A DNA stretch of 64,000 bases from RPQJ01 sp963746325 (GTDB lineage: Bacteria; Pseudomonadota; Gammaproteobacteria; Steroidobacterales; Steroidobacteraceae): NCBI GenBank assembly GCA_963746325.1, contig CAVVBC010000002.1:69070-133069 (forward strand). Reading direction: 5' to 3'. The position numbers and the translations under genes were made by a program. Within the stretch, counting starts at the first letter, position 1. Every line of letters begins with the position of its first letter. Shown here piece after piece: positions 12,853 through 22,901 of this stretch. The notes under the pieces are model-generated. The model made no database searches. It was not told where the DNA came from and saw only the letters and a program-made list of their open reading frames with translations.

Positions 12853-14756
12853 CGCACGGTGCCCTGCGCATGGATGCGCTCGATCTCGTCCATGATCGCG
12901 TTCATCTCGCGCATCGCGGCCTCGAACGGCTGCGACGTGGTCATGTCGACGCCGGCATCCCGCAGCAACTCGATCGGGTACTTCGACGAACCGGCCTCCA
13001 TCAGGCGCAGGTAGGCGGCCCGATTGGCGGCCGCCTTGCCGGACTTCACCGCGGCCTTGCCGATCATGCCGTCCGCCAGCTGCATGCCACCGATCATGCT
13101 CGTGGCGTACTGATACACGTAGAACGGCCGGTAGAAATGCGGGATGAAGGCCCATTCGGCGGCATAGCGCTCGTCCACGTTGACCACGCCCTGGTCGTGG
13201 CCGTAGTAGCGCCGCAGCAGCTCGAGGTACATCTTGTTCAGCGATTCGCCGGTCAGCGGCTCGCCGCGCTCCACGGCCTCGTGCATCTTCATCTCGAACT
13301 CGGCGAACAGCGTCTGCCGGAACAGCGTCGTGCGCATGCTGTCGAGGTAGCTCGATAGCAGGAACAGCCGCGTGCGGTCGTCCTTCGTCTGGTCCAGCAC
13401 GTGATGGAACAGCAGGTTTTCGTTGAGCGTCGATGCCACCTCGGCGACGAACAGCGAGTAGTTCGCGGTGGCGTAGGGCTGCTTCGCGTTCGACAGGTAC
13501 GAGTGCATCGAATGCCCCGACTCGTGCGCGAGCGTCGAGACGTCGGACCAGGCGCCGTTGTAGTTCGTGAGCTGGTACGGGTGGACGCCGTACACCGTGT
13601 TGCTGTAGGCGCCCGGGCTCTTGCCGGTGTTCGGCATGAAGTCGACCCAGCGGTCGGCGTAGCCCTTGCGCAGCGCCTCGACGTAGTCCTTGCCGAGCGG
13701 CGCGAACGAGTCGAGCGTCATCTGCATGGCCTGCTCGGGCGTCCACTCCAGCTCGACCCGCTGCACGATGGGCGCGTACAGGTCTTCGTAGCCGAGTTGC
13801 GGCAGGCCCATGATCTTCTGGCGCAGCTTCAGGTAGCGGTGCAGCGTGGGCAGGTTCGCGTTGACGTCGGCGAGCAGCTGCGTGTAGACGCTGCGCGGGA
13901 TGTTGTCGTCGAACAGCGACGCGTCGAGCGTGGTCGGGAACTTGCGCACGTCGCGCTGCGCGACGCTCGCCTCCACGGTCGCATTCAGCGTCGCGGCGAA
14001 GGTGCGCGTGAATTCGTTGTACCGGGTCCAGAACGCCTTGAAGGCCGCATCGCGATCGGCCTTGTTCGGCGACGGCGCGATACTTCTCGTAGCCCGACGC
14101 GTCGAGGCGCACTTTCTCGCCGTTGGCAAGCGTGATCTCGGGGAACGGCATGTCGGCGCTGCGAAACACCGACTGGATCGTGCCGCCGGTGTCGCCGAGC
14201 GCGCCCATGCGCGCGAGCACTTTTTCCTCGGCCGGGCTCAGCGTGTGCGGCGCGGCGCGGAGGATGTTGTCGAAGTACATGCCGTACTGGCGCAGCCGCG
14301 GCTCGGCCGCGAGGTACGCGTCGATCTTCTCGCGGCCGATGGCCAGGATTTCCGGGCGCATGAACGCAGTCACGGACTGGAACTGGTTGTAGACCTGCGA
14401 CATCTCCTGCTGCATCTGCATGCTGCGGGCCGACGCGCGTGTCCTGGTCGTAGAGCTGCGAACGCGTACGAGTAGAGCCGGTCCGCCCGCAGGCTGGCCT
14501 CCTCCCAGGCGGTCATCGCCTCGAGCAGGCTCGCAGCGGACGCGCCGAGCTTGCCCTGGCGGGCCCCGAGCGCCGGCAGCAGCTGCAGCAGTTCCTGCTT
14601 GCCCGCCGCCCACGCGGCCTCGTCCGCGTACAGCGAGGTCAGGTCCCACTGGTACTTCGACGGGCACGTCCGCGCGCTCGAGCGCCTGGAGCCGGAACCG
14701 GCGACCCGCAGCATGGAAACGATCACAAATGCGCCAAATGCGGCCTTGCGGTGCAT
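12849..14756 (-). CDS. pepF: Oligoendopeptidase F, M3B family (three frameshifts)
   Basis: PepF is a zinc endopeptidase that degrades oligopeptides of about 7-17 residues. The metal site HESGH is in TLAHESGHSMHSYLS. The family region LPQLGYEDLYAPIVQRVELE and the C-terminal YVYQYATSMIGG motif are present. The start at 14756 gives MHRKAAFGAFVIVSMLRVAG, a signal-peptide-like N-terminus that is unusual because most PepF enzymes are cytoplasmic, followed by KYQWDLTSLYADEAAW. The frame changes near 14665, 14450 and 14078. The total is about 635 residues. The stop overlaps the queF start. Confidence 0.92.
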
Positions 14757-14903
14757 GAAAACTCCGGAACCAGCCAATTCGGCTGCGAAAAACAGGTGGC
14801 CAAGCTTGCCTAGGGCGCTGCGGCCTCGCAACGTCAGACGATCCTGCTAGTATTGCTGCAGTGCAGCCAACAGAGACTGGCGCACACAGGCACGGGGCAC
14901 AGA

Positions 14904-15765
14904 GTGGCGAAAGCAAACGGCTCACGGATCCCAAAGCCCCCGCGGGCGCTGTACACCTTGCTCGAAGGCCGCGCGCTGTTCGAGATGGCCCTGCTGCCCG
15001 CGCTCTACCCCCTGCTCCGCAACACGCCGCAAGGCGACGGCCACCCCGTGCTGCTCGTGCCGGGATTTACGGCGAGCGACGCCACCCTGGTCGGCCTGTC
15101 TGCGTTCCTGCGCACGCGCGGCTACCACGTCGAGACCTGGGGCCTCGGCCAGAACACGGGCTTCAAGCTCAAGTTCAGCCAGGCGCTGGAGCAGAAGCTG
15201 CGCTTCATGCATCACCGGCACCAGCGCAAGGTCAGCCTGGTCGGGCTGGAGCCTGGGCGGCGTGTATGCGTTCTACGCCGCGCACAGCGCCCCCGCGTGC
15301 GTACGCTCGGTCGTGTCGCTCGGCAGCCCGATGAAGTTCTCGACCGACGAGCTGCTCGAAGTGCCGGTGGTCGTGAAGGCGGTCTATCGCTACTTCGCGC
15401 ACCCGATGGGACCCGTCGCACACCTCGCCAACGTGCGGGCCAAGGTGCTGCGCGCGCCGCCGCCGGTGCCGTCGACCTGCGTCTTCTCGATGACCGACGG
15501 CATCGTCCCGCCCGAGGCCGCGCGCATCGAAGACACCGACGACGACCTGCACGAGAACATCTGGGTGCCCGGCAGCCACGTCGGGCTGGGCTTCAACGCC
15601 GCCGTGATGTGGATCCTGGCCGACCGGCTCGCGCAGGCCGAGGGCGAATGGCGCCCCTTCGATCCGACAGGTGTGGCCGGCAAGGCCTATCGCCAGCTGG
15701 CGCGATTCCTCGGCCCCGGCACGCAGGGCGAACGGCGAGGCGTGGCTGTGCCTGGGCAGGATTAG
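14904..15765 (+). CDS. Alpha/beta hydrolase (one frameshift)
   Basis: This is an alpha/beta hydrolase of about 286 residues. The strand-loop HPVLLVPGFTASDATLVG holds the oxyanion region. The nucleophile elbow reads GWSLGG once one C is removed near 15247, in the run VSLVGWSLGGVYAFYAAHSA. The likely acid is in FSMTDGIVPPEAA and the catalytic His in WVPGSHVGLGFN. No signal peptide is evident. A GTG start at 14904 precedes AKANGSRIPKPP. The gene is divergent from pepF and convergent with the acyltransferase gene. The substrate may be a lipid ester given the neighbours, but that is inference. Its stop codon lies inside the heptad repeat. Confidence 0.85.
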
Positions 15766-15848
15766 GGATTAGGGATTAGGGATTACGGAGTCAGGATTCA
15801 GGAACTGCAGCTGCAATCTCTAGTCCCTAGTCCCTAGTCCCTAGTCCT
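15761..15848. repeat. Inverted heptad repeats (ATTAGGG x3 and TAGTCCC x3)
   Basis: Three perfect ATTAGGG units (15761-15781) plus a variant ATTACGG are followed after 32 bases by three TAGTCCC units (15821-15841) and TAGTCCT. The arms are inverted relative to each other, with one T/C difference per unit. In RNA that difference is a U-G wobble, so a 28-bp hairpin can form. The array lies between two converging genes and includes the stop codon of the upstream hydrolase. It could act as a bidirectional terminator or be a spreading intergenic element. Confidence 0.85.
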
Positions 15849-15852
15849 TGCC

Positions 15853-17340
15853 TCACGCGGCTTTGCGCTTCCCAGCCGGCTTCTTCCGGGCAACCCTTTT
15901 CACTGCCGCCTTCCTCTTCTTTTTCTTTTTCGACGCGGCGTCGGCCAGCGCCAGCAGTTCCTGGAAGCTGTCGCGGATGCACTGCGCGAAGAATTCCGGA
16001 TCGGGCAGCTGCTCGCGGCAGGACGTCGGCGAGATGAAGATCATGCCGTCGTAGCTGGTCACCGAGAACACGAGGCCCATGCCGTCGGCGATCGGCATGA
16101 TCGACGAGAAATACGTCATGCGCGCGCCGTCGAGGTACAGCGGGATCGCCGGTCCCGGCACGTTCATGATCGTGCAGCCTGCCAGCGGTTCGCGCTGCCG
16201 ACCCAGCGACGACCCGGCGAGCAGCCGCGCCGACAGCGCCAGCGTCGCCGCGGGAGCGTGCTTGTCGAATGTCGGTGAGTTCCTTGGCGCGGACGGCCTG
16301 GTCGATGTCGGCGTGCGTCGAGGTGTGCTCGTAGATATCGCGCAGGCGCTGCAGCGGGTCCTCGATCTCGGTGCCGAGCGGCACGCGGATCAGGCTGAGC
16401 TCGGGACGTTCCTCGGCGCCGTGCGCGCGCACCGAGAACGGCGCCAGCGAGACGACGCTGGTCGCCGGCAGTTCTTCGTGCGCGAGCAGGTAACGCCGCA
16501 GGGCACCGCCGCACACGGCGAGCACGGCGTCGTTGATCGTGGCGCCCGGCACCAGGTCGCGGATGCGCTTGAAATCATCGATGAAGAACCGGCGCGAATC
16601 GAACACGCGATGCGGCGACACTTCGGAATTGAAACGCGTGACGGCGATGCGGTCCTTGCGCAGCATGGTCGCCGAGCGCCCCGAGCAGGGCGGGCGTGAC
16701 CTTGCCGACGGCGCGCGCAAGCGGGCCCGCGAACATCAGGGGCCGCACGACGTTGTTGATCATCGCGCGCGTGAGCAGCGACACCGGGCCCGGCGGCGAT
16801 TCGGGGAACCACGGTTCGGGCGGCTCGGGCGCCGGTGGCAGCGCGGTCATGTCGTGCAGCAGCGTGGTGATCTCGGCGCCGCCGCGGACGTCGATCGCCG
16901 CGTGGTGCACCTTGGCCAGGATCGCGAAGCTGTCGGGCGGCAGGTGCAGGAACGAGTCGAGGCCCTCGACCAGGTACAGCTCCCACAGCGGGCGCGACAT
17001 GTCGAGCGGCCGCGCGTGGATGCGCGAGGCCTGGATGCAGAACTGCCGCCAGTCGCCCGGCTTCGGCAGCGCGATGTGGCGGACGTGGTACTCGAGGTCG
17101 AAGCTCTCGTCCTCGATCCAGTACGGGAAATCGAGCTCGAGCGGCACCCGCAGCAGCTTCTGGCGGAAGATCGGCGACAGGCTCAGGCGACTCTCGATGT
17201 GCTTGAGCAGGCCCTTGAAATGGACGCGACCGTCACTGGGCCGTCGACGGGTCGTAGATCGAGATCAGCGTGATGTTCGAATTGGCGTGACCGGATTCGC
17301 CGTAGACGAACCTTGCATCCTCGCCGCGCAATTGCCTCAT
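15853..17340 (-). CDS. Wax ester synthase/diacylglycerol acyltransferase family protein (three frameshifts)
   Basis: WS/DGAT enzymes join acyl-CoA to alcohols or diacylglycerol, making storage lipids. The start at 17340 gives MRQLRGEDARFVYGESGHAN. The motif RPLWELYLVEGLD and the catalytic segment KVHHAAIDVRGGAEI follow. The canonical active site is HHxxxDG, and here the final Gly is Val. The conserved NDAVLAVCGGALRRYL and NVPGPAIPLYLDGARM segments are present. The frame changes near 17238, 16680 and 16270. The protein ends in a Lys/Arg-rich tail (SKKKKKRKAAVKRVARKK). Neighbouring SDR and acyl-CoA dehydrogenase genes fit lipid metabolism. Confidence 0.9.
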
Positions 17341-17395
17341 GACCGAATCTTCCTTCGAGTGCCCGTGGCACGCAGCCTGAGTTTGACCGAGTCTA

Positions 17396-18205
17396 TCATT
17401 GGCGGACTTTCAGGAACCCTGCGCCATTCCGCAGTCCGGCGCGGACACGCCGCATGCCGCTGACCCACCGGTCGTAGTCGGCCGCCTTGCGCTGGAAGAA
17501 GCCCAGCACTTCCGGGTGCGTCGCGATGAGGAACGTGCCGCGCTCGAGCCCGTCGACGATGGCCGTGGCCGCCTGGTCGACGGACAGCAGCCCGGCAGGT
17601 GCGTCCGCCGCCAGCGTTTCGGGCAGGCCCGTGATCGCCGTTGCGACATATTGCGGACAGACGACAGCCACGTGGATGCCCCGCTCGCCATAGGCGATGG
17701 CGAGCGACTCGGCGAGGCTGACGGCCGCGTGCTTGGTCGCGCTGTAGGCAGCATCGCCCACCTGGCACAGCAGGCCCGCTGCCGAAGCCACGTTGACGAG
17801 GCAGCCCTCGCCCCGTTCGAGCATGCCCGGCAGCGCCGCGCGCGATGCATAGACGTGGGCCATCACGTGCACGTCCCACATGCGCTGCCACACTGCGTTC
17901 GACTCCGAGAGTGCGTCATCGAGGTCGAGCTCGTGGACGCCGAAGCCGGCATTCGAGACCACGATGTCGACGCGGCCGTAGTGCGCGATCGCGGCCGCCA
18001 CGGCCGCCTGCACCGCGGACTCGTCCGCGACGTCGCACTGGACCCCCAACCCGCCGAGCTCGGCCGCCGTGGCCTGCGCCAGCGCGCCGTCGAGATCCGC
18101 GACGACGATGCCCGCGGCGCCGCGCGCGCGCAGTTCGCGGCAGACCGCGCGACCAATCCCGCGTCCTGCGCCCGTCACCAGCGCGATCCTGCCCTCCGCC
18201 TTCAT
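17396..18205 (-). CDS. Short-chain dehydrogenase/reductase
   Basis: This intact 269-residue Rossmann-fold oxidoreductase has the NAD(P)-binding motif TGAGRGIG at residues 11-18, VVADLD after the second strand, the NAG motif in VVSNAGFG and the catalytic set S...YSATK in NVASAAGLLCQVGDAAYSAT. An acidic residue after strand 2 suggests NAD(H) preference. It lies 12 bases from the acyl-CoA dehydrogenase gene upstream on the same strand, so an operon with fatty-acid or alcohol metabolism is likely. The substrate is unknown. Confidence 0.9.
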   Translation of the reverse strand: MKAEGRIALVTGAGRGIGRAVCRELRARGAAGIVVADLDGALAQATAAELGGLGVQCDVADESAVQAAVAAAIAHYGRVDIVVSNAGFGVHELDLDDALSESNAVWQRMWDVHVMAHVYASRAALPGMLERGEGCLVNVASAAGLLCQVGDAAYSATKHAAVSLAESLAIAYGERGIHVAVVCPQYVATAITGLPETLAADAPAGLLSVDQAATAIVDGLERGTFLIATHPEVLGFFQRKAADYDRWVSGMRRVRAGLRNGAGFLKVRQ

Positions 18206-18216
18206 TGCTGCATCCC

Positions 18217-19441
18217 TCAGGGCGCCAGGTAGCGCGCGAGCTCGAGCTTCGCGATGTGGTTACGGTGCACTTCGTCGGGACCGTCGGCGATGCGCAGCGT
18301 GCGCGCCATCGCGTAAGCCCAGCCGAGCCCGTGGTCGTCGGTCACGCCCGCGCCGCCGAAGAGCTGGATCGCCTGGTCGACGACCTGGCAGGCGACGTTG
18401 GGCGCCACCACCTTGATCATCGCAATTTCCTTCTGCGCCGCCTTGTTGCCCGCCACGTCCATCTTCCATGCGGCGTGCAGCGTGAGCAGCCGGGCCTGGT
18501 CGATCTGCAGGCGGGCGTTCGCGATGCGCTCGCGCCAGACGCCCTGCTCCGCGAGCTTCTTGTGGAACGCGGTCCGGCGCAGCGCCCGCCGGCACATCGC
18601 CTCGAGCGCACGCTCGGAGGCGCCGAGCAGGCGCATGCAGTGGTGGATGCGGCCCGGACCGAGCCGGCCCTGCGCGATCTCGAAGCCGCGGCCCTCACCG
18701 AGCAGCAGGTTCGCTACCGGGCACGCGGACATTGTCGAAGTCGACTTCCGGGTGGCCATGCGGTTCGTCGAGGTAACCGAACACGGGCACCGGCCGCACG
18801 ATGCGCACTCCGGGCGTGTCCATCGGCACCAGGACCATGGACTGCTGGCGGTGCACGCTCGGATTGCCGGGATCGGTCTTGCCCATGAAGATCAGCACCT
18901 TGCAGCGCGGATCCGCGGCGCCCGAGGTCCACCACTTGCGGCCGTTGATGACGTAGTGGTCGCCGTCGCGCTCGATGGTCGCCGCGATGTTGGTGGCATC
19001 CGACGACGCGACCGCAGGCTCGGTCATCGCGAAGCCCGAGCGGATCTCGCCTGCCAGCAGCGGCTTGAGCCAGCGTTCCTGCTGCTCGTCGTTGCCATAG
19101 CGCACGAGCACTTCCATGTTGCCGGTGTCGGGCGCCGAGCAGTTGAGCGCCTCGGGCGCGATGTGCGAGCGCCCCGTGATCTCGGCGAGCGGCGCGTATT
19201 CGAGGTTGGTGAGGCCGGCGCCGTGCCCGGATTCAGGCAGCCACAGGTTCCAGAGTCCGGCCGCACGCGCCGCGGCTTTCAGTTCTTCCATGACCTGCGT
19301 CGGCACCCAGCCGTTGCCCTGCGCCTTGTTGGCCGCGACCTCCGCGAAGAAACGCGACTCGCCCGGATAGACGTGCTGGTCCATGAACGCGAGCAGGCGC
19401 TGCTGCAAGTCCTTGACCCGCGGTGAGTATTCGAAGTCCAT
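18217..19441 (-). CDS. Acyl-CoA dehydrogenase (one frameshift)
   Basis: This FAD enzyme of about 407 residues oxidises acyl-CoA to enoyl-CoA. The N-terminal helical domain starts MDFEYSPRVKDLQQRLLAFM. The FAD/substrate segment GFAMTEPAVASSDATNI and the WWTSGAADPRCKV strand are typical of the ACAD10/11-like subgroup, which handles unusual or hydroxylated acyl-CoAs. The C-terminal domain has QAIQLFGGAGVTDDHGLGWA and the ending GPDEVHRNHIAKLEL. The frame changes near 18718, after FDNVRVP. It is flanked by two SDR genes on the same strand. Confidence 0.92.
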
Positions 19442-19456
19442 CGTCGTGGTTCCTCT

Positions 19457-20228
19457 TCAGCGGCGCGGCTGCCGCGGTGCAAGCACCGCAGCCGGCAGGA
19501 TCTTGAGCAGCTGCGCGATGATCGTCCACGGCAGGACGGGCACCCAGCGCTTGCCCACCTGGCGCTCGATCATGCGGGCCATGATGGCCGCGCCCTGGTC
19601 GACGTCGATCAGGAACGGTCGCGCGCCCTTGTTGCGATTGATGTCGGTGTCGATGAATCCCGGCGCGAGTTCGGTCACGACCACCGGCGTCGCACGCAAC
19701 TCGGCACGCAGCGACTGCAGGTAGCGATGCAGCCCGGCCTTGCTCGCGCTGTAGGCGCCGAAGCCCGGCAGACCCTTCGAACCCGCGACGGAAGTGATGC
19801 CCACCACGTGGCCCGACCCCTGCGCGCGAAAGATCGGCAGCGCGGCCTCGATGGTGGCGATGGCGCCCACGAGATTGATATTGAGTGTTTCGCGCATCAA
19901 GGGCAGCTTGCCGCGGCCGGTCGGCGTGAGCGGGCCAATGCCCGCATTCGCGACGATCACGTCGAGCCGGCCGAGTTCTGTCGCAGCCCGCTGCACGGCG
20001 GGCTCGATTGCGTCGGTGTCGGCCACGTCGAGCGGGACGATGACGACCCCGCGACGCGCCAGCCGCGCGCAGTTTGGGCGCCAGCGCCTCGAGCCGGTCC
20101 GCGCGCCGCGCAGCGATCGCGATGCCATAGCCACGCCGGGCAAACTCCAGGGCCAGCCCCTCACCGATGCCGGACGAAGCGCCCGTGATCAGTATCGTGC
20201 GGCTGGCAGGCTGTTGCTGCGCTCCCAT
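19457..20228 (-). CDS. Short-chain dehydrogenase/reductase (one frameshift)
   Basis: This is an SDR of about 256 residues starting MGAQQQPASRTILITGASSG at 20228. TGASSGIGEG binds the cofactor, AARRADRLE after strand 2 suggests NADP(H), and NAGIG and YSASKAG are present. The frame changes near 20075, between LAPKLR and RRGVVIVPLDVAD. The C-terminal part has a hydrophobic stretch (WVPVLPWTIIAQLLKILPAA), which may attach the enzyme to membranes as in lipid-active SDRs. It ends 16 bases before the acyl-CoA dehydrogenase start. Confidence 0.9.
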
Positions 20229-20374
20229 CTTGCGTTCCCCCGGCGCGTTCGTTGTGACCGCCCATGATACGCCTGGGCCTCGGCATGACGGCGGCATGCT
20301 GTGTCCACCGGCTGACACGCCCTGCTGAAAAGCCCGTCTGTGCAGCGCGGCCGTGCTCTGCTAGCTTCGGCCTC

Positions 20375-21463
20375 ATGGCGAAAAAACCTGGCCTGCTGGA
20401 CCTCGTCGCGCTCGTGCCGGCTGCGGAAATCGCTCGTACGGCCAAATCGCTCGGGCTCGATCCGGAGACGCTGACCCGGCGCCTGCTGGCGCTCGACGCT
20501 TCGGGCTTCGGCACGCGTCTCGTCGATACCGCCACCCGCGCACTGAAGCCCGGCGAAGCCGGTCGCCTGGTCATCGACCACGCAGCGCGCATCTTTACGC
20601 AGGCGCGCGACCTCACGCGCGACCTCGAGGAGCTCGCCGGCCTGCAGGCGCCCGAGCTGCATTTCGGCACCGACATGTTCGCGGCCGAGCTGCCACTGGG
20701 CGCCGCACTGGGACGCATGGCGTCGGCGAACTCGCGGCTGCGCGTGCACGCGGTGACCACCGACTTCGAGCATCTCGCGCGCGAGGTGCTGGCGGGCAAG
20801 CTCGAGTTCGCGGTGGGCGACACGATGGGCGCCGAACGGCACCCGTCGCGGCTCGTCATCGAGCCCGTGGCCGAGCACCGCATGTTTTTCTTCGTCCGCC
20901 AGGGCCATCCGCTGGTGTCAGCCAAGGAGCATTCGCTCGAGACGATCCTGGTGTTTCCGCTGGTCGCGCCGCGCCTGCCGCAGCGCATGGCCGTGCACCT
21001 CGGCAAGGCAGCCACGCATGCACGCATCGAACGCGAGACCGGCGACCTCACGCCGAGCATCATGGTCGAAAGCTTCGCCGCGGCGCGCAACGTGGTGCTC
21101 GCGGGCGACGCCGTGGGCCTCGCGCCGCTTGGCGCACTGGAGCAGGAATTGCGCTCGAAGCAGGTCGCGCTGCTGCCGTTCGCGGCGCCCTGGCTGCACC
21201 TGAGCTACGGCCTGTTCTACACGCGCAAGCGCCCGCTCTCGCGCGTCGCCCAGCTGTTCATGACGCAGCTGCGGCAGGTCGAAGTGATCGTGCAGACGCG
21301 CGAGCAGCGCGCGCTCGCGCGCCTGGAAGGCAAGACGCGGCCACGCCGTGTCGCGACGCGGCGCAAGACGAGGACCAAGGTCCGTCCGGGTGCCGCAACG
21401 CCAGCCGGCGACGACGCCGCAGCGGCGCCGGCACCACGCCGCCGGCCACGGAGAAGCCCGTGA
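20375..21463 (+). CDS. LysR-like transcriptional regulator with basic C-terminal tail
   Basis: This 362-residue protein begins MAKKPGLLDLVALVPAAEIA. Its N-terminal helix-turn-helix is LysR-like but divergent (TAKSLGLDPETLTRRLLALD). The effector-binding half is clearer: LHFGTDMFAAELPLGAALGR, LAGKLEFAVGDTM and MFFFVRQGHPLVSAKEHSL. The last 60 residues are Arg/Ala/Pro-rich (RRVATRRKTRTKVRPGAA) and low in complexity. The gene is divergent from the SDR operon and overlaps the next gene by four bases (GTGA). It could regulate either side, which is inference. The gene is intact. Confidence 0.8.
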   Translation: MAKKPGLLDLVALVPAAEIARTAKSLGLDPETLTRRLLALDASGFGTRLVDTATRALKPGEAGRLVIDHAARIFTQARDLTRDLEELAGLQAPELHFGTDMFAAELPLGAALGRMASANSRLRVHAVTTDFEHLAREVLAGKLEFAVGDTMGAERHPSRLVIEPVAEHRMFFFVRQGHPLVSAKEHSLETILVFPLVAPRLPQRMAVHLGKAATHARIERETGDLTPSIMVESFAAARNVVLAGDAVGLAPLGALEQELRSKQVALLPFAAPWLHLSYGLFYTRKRPLSRVAQLFMTQLRQVEVIVQTREQRALARLEGKTRPRRVATRRKTRTKVRPGAATPAGDDAAAAPAPRRRPRRSP

Positions 21464-22893
21464 AAGCCCTTCACTACTGCGTGCTGGCCTGCCTCGCCTT
21501 CGTGCTGGCGCCGCTCGCGAGCTTCGCGGCCGAGCCCGCGCCGGCCACGTACCGGCTGGACCTGCTCCATACCGGCGGCAAGGGCGTCGAGATCTTCGCG
21601 ATCGAGCGGCTGCGGCTCGAACCCCTGCCCTGGCCCGGACATCCTGCGCGCGCAGCGGACGACGGCTCGCTCGGCGCCTACCGCTTCGAAGCGCGCGCTG
21701 CGGACGGCACGCTGTTGCAGGCGCGCGGTTTCGCCTCGATCTTCGGCGAGTGGACTTCGACCGAAGAAGCGCTGACGCAGCACCGCACCTTCCACGAGTC
21801 GCTGCGTTTTCCTGCGCCTGGCAAACCCGGGCCCGTGCAGGTCACGATCTACAAGCGCGATGCCACCCAGGCTTTCCAGGCCGTGTGGCAACAGCAGGTC
21901 GATACCGCCGACATGCTGGTCGACCGTTCACCGACCGCGCCGCAGGCCCTCATCGCGCTCGAGCAGCACGGTGCGCCTGCCGACAAAGTCGACCTGCTGC
22001 TGCTCGGCGACGGTTACACCGCGGCGGAATGCGCCACCAGGTTCCAGGCCGATGCACAACGCATGATCGCCGCGCTGTTCAAGGTGCAACCCTTTGCACG
22101 GCGACGGCAGGACTTCAACGTCTGGGGGCTGTGCCCCCCTGCCGTCGAATCCGGCATCTCGAGGCCCTCGACGGGTGTGCACAAAGCGTCGCCGCTCGGC
22201 GCCACCTACGACGCCCTGCGCAGCGAGCGTTACGTGCTGAGCTTCGAGAACCGCGCGTTGCGCGAAGTGGCGTCGCAGGCGCCCTATGAAGCGATGGTGA
22301 TCCTGGCCAACAACGACACCTACGGCGGCGGCGGCATCTTCGGCCTCTATGCAACCGTGGCCGTGAACAGCGTGTGGGCCGATTACCTGTTCGTGCACGA
22401 GTTCGGGCACCACTTCGCGGCGCTCGCCGACGAGTACTACACGTCACCCGTCGCCTACACCGCCCCGCAGACGATCATCGAGCCGTGGGAACCCAACGTC
22501 ACGGCGCTGCTCGACCGGGACGCACTCAAGTGGCGGCACCTGATGGCGTCGAGCACGCCGATCCCCACGCCGTGGGCGAAAGATGCGTTCGAGGCGCTGC
22601 AACGCGACGTGCAGGCGCGACGCAAGCAGATCCGCGCCGAGCGCCGGCCAGAGTCCGAGATGGACGCACTGTTCCGCGAGGAACAGGCGCGAGTGACGCA
22701 GTTGTTCGCGCGGGACCGCCACCGCGCGGTTGTCGGTGCATTCCGGGGCGCCAATTACGACGCGCAGGCCTATTACCGGCCCCAGCTCGACTGCATCATG
22801 TTCACGCGCAATGAAGTGCCGTTCTGCCGCGTGTGCGACTCGGCCCTCGCAAAGGTGATCGATTCGATCGCGCCGGGTACGGCACGACCCTAG
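21460..22893 (+). CDS. Exported M64-family (IgA peptidase-like) metallopeptidase
   Basis: This intact 477-residue protein has a signal peptide (LACLAFVLAPLASFAAEPAP). It matches the M64 peptidase family, named after a gut-bacterial IgA protease. The zinc site is HEFGHHFAALADEYY, and the upstream strand DKVDLLLLGDGYTAAECATR is a family hallmark. NNDTYGGGGIFGLYATVAVN is also conserved. Environmental members are common and the substrate here is unknown. The GTG start at 21460 overlaps the LysR stop as GTGA, so the regulator and protease are coupled. The C-terminal part includes RNEVPFCRVCDSALAKVI. Confidence 0.85.
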   Translation: MKALHYCVLACLAFVLAPLASFAAEPAPATYRLDLLHTGGKGVEIFAIERLRLEPLPWPGHPARAADDGSLGAYRFEARAADGTLLQARGFASIFGEWTSTEEALTQHRTFHESLRFPAPGKPGPVQVTIYKRDATQAFQAVWQQQVDTADMLVDRSPTAPQALIALEQHGAPADKVDLLLLGDGYTAAECATRFQADAQRMIAALFKVQPFARRRQDFNVWGLCPPAVESGISRPSTGVHKASPLGATYDALRSERYVLSFENRALREVASQAPYEAMVILANNDTYGGGGIFGLYATVAVNSVWADYLFVHEFGHHFAALADEYYTSPVAYTAPQTIIEPWEPNVTALLDRDALKWRHLMASSTPIPTPWAKDAFEALQRDVQARRKQIRAERRPESEMDALFREEQARVTQLFARDRHRAVVGAFRGANYDAQAYYRPQLDCIMFTRNEVPFCRVCDSALAKVIDSIAPGTARP

Positions 22894-22901
22894 GAGGGCG
22901 C

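Noticed and set aside
15761..15848. Tandem heptads as a CRISPR array
   Set aside because: The units are seven bases with no spacers, and the second half is inverted. No Cas genes are near, and the RecB/Cas4-like domain at 57.6 kb belongs to a TM0106-type fusion.
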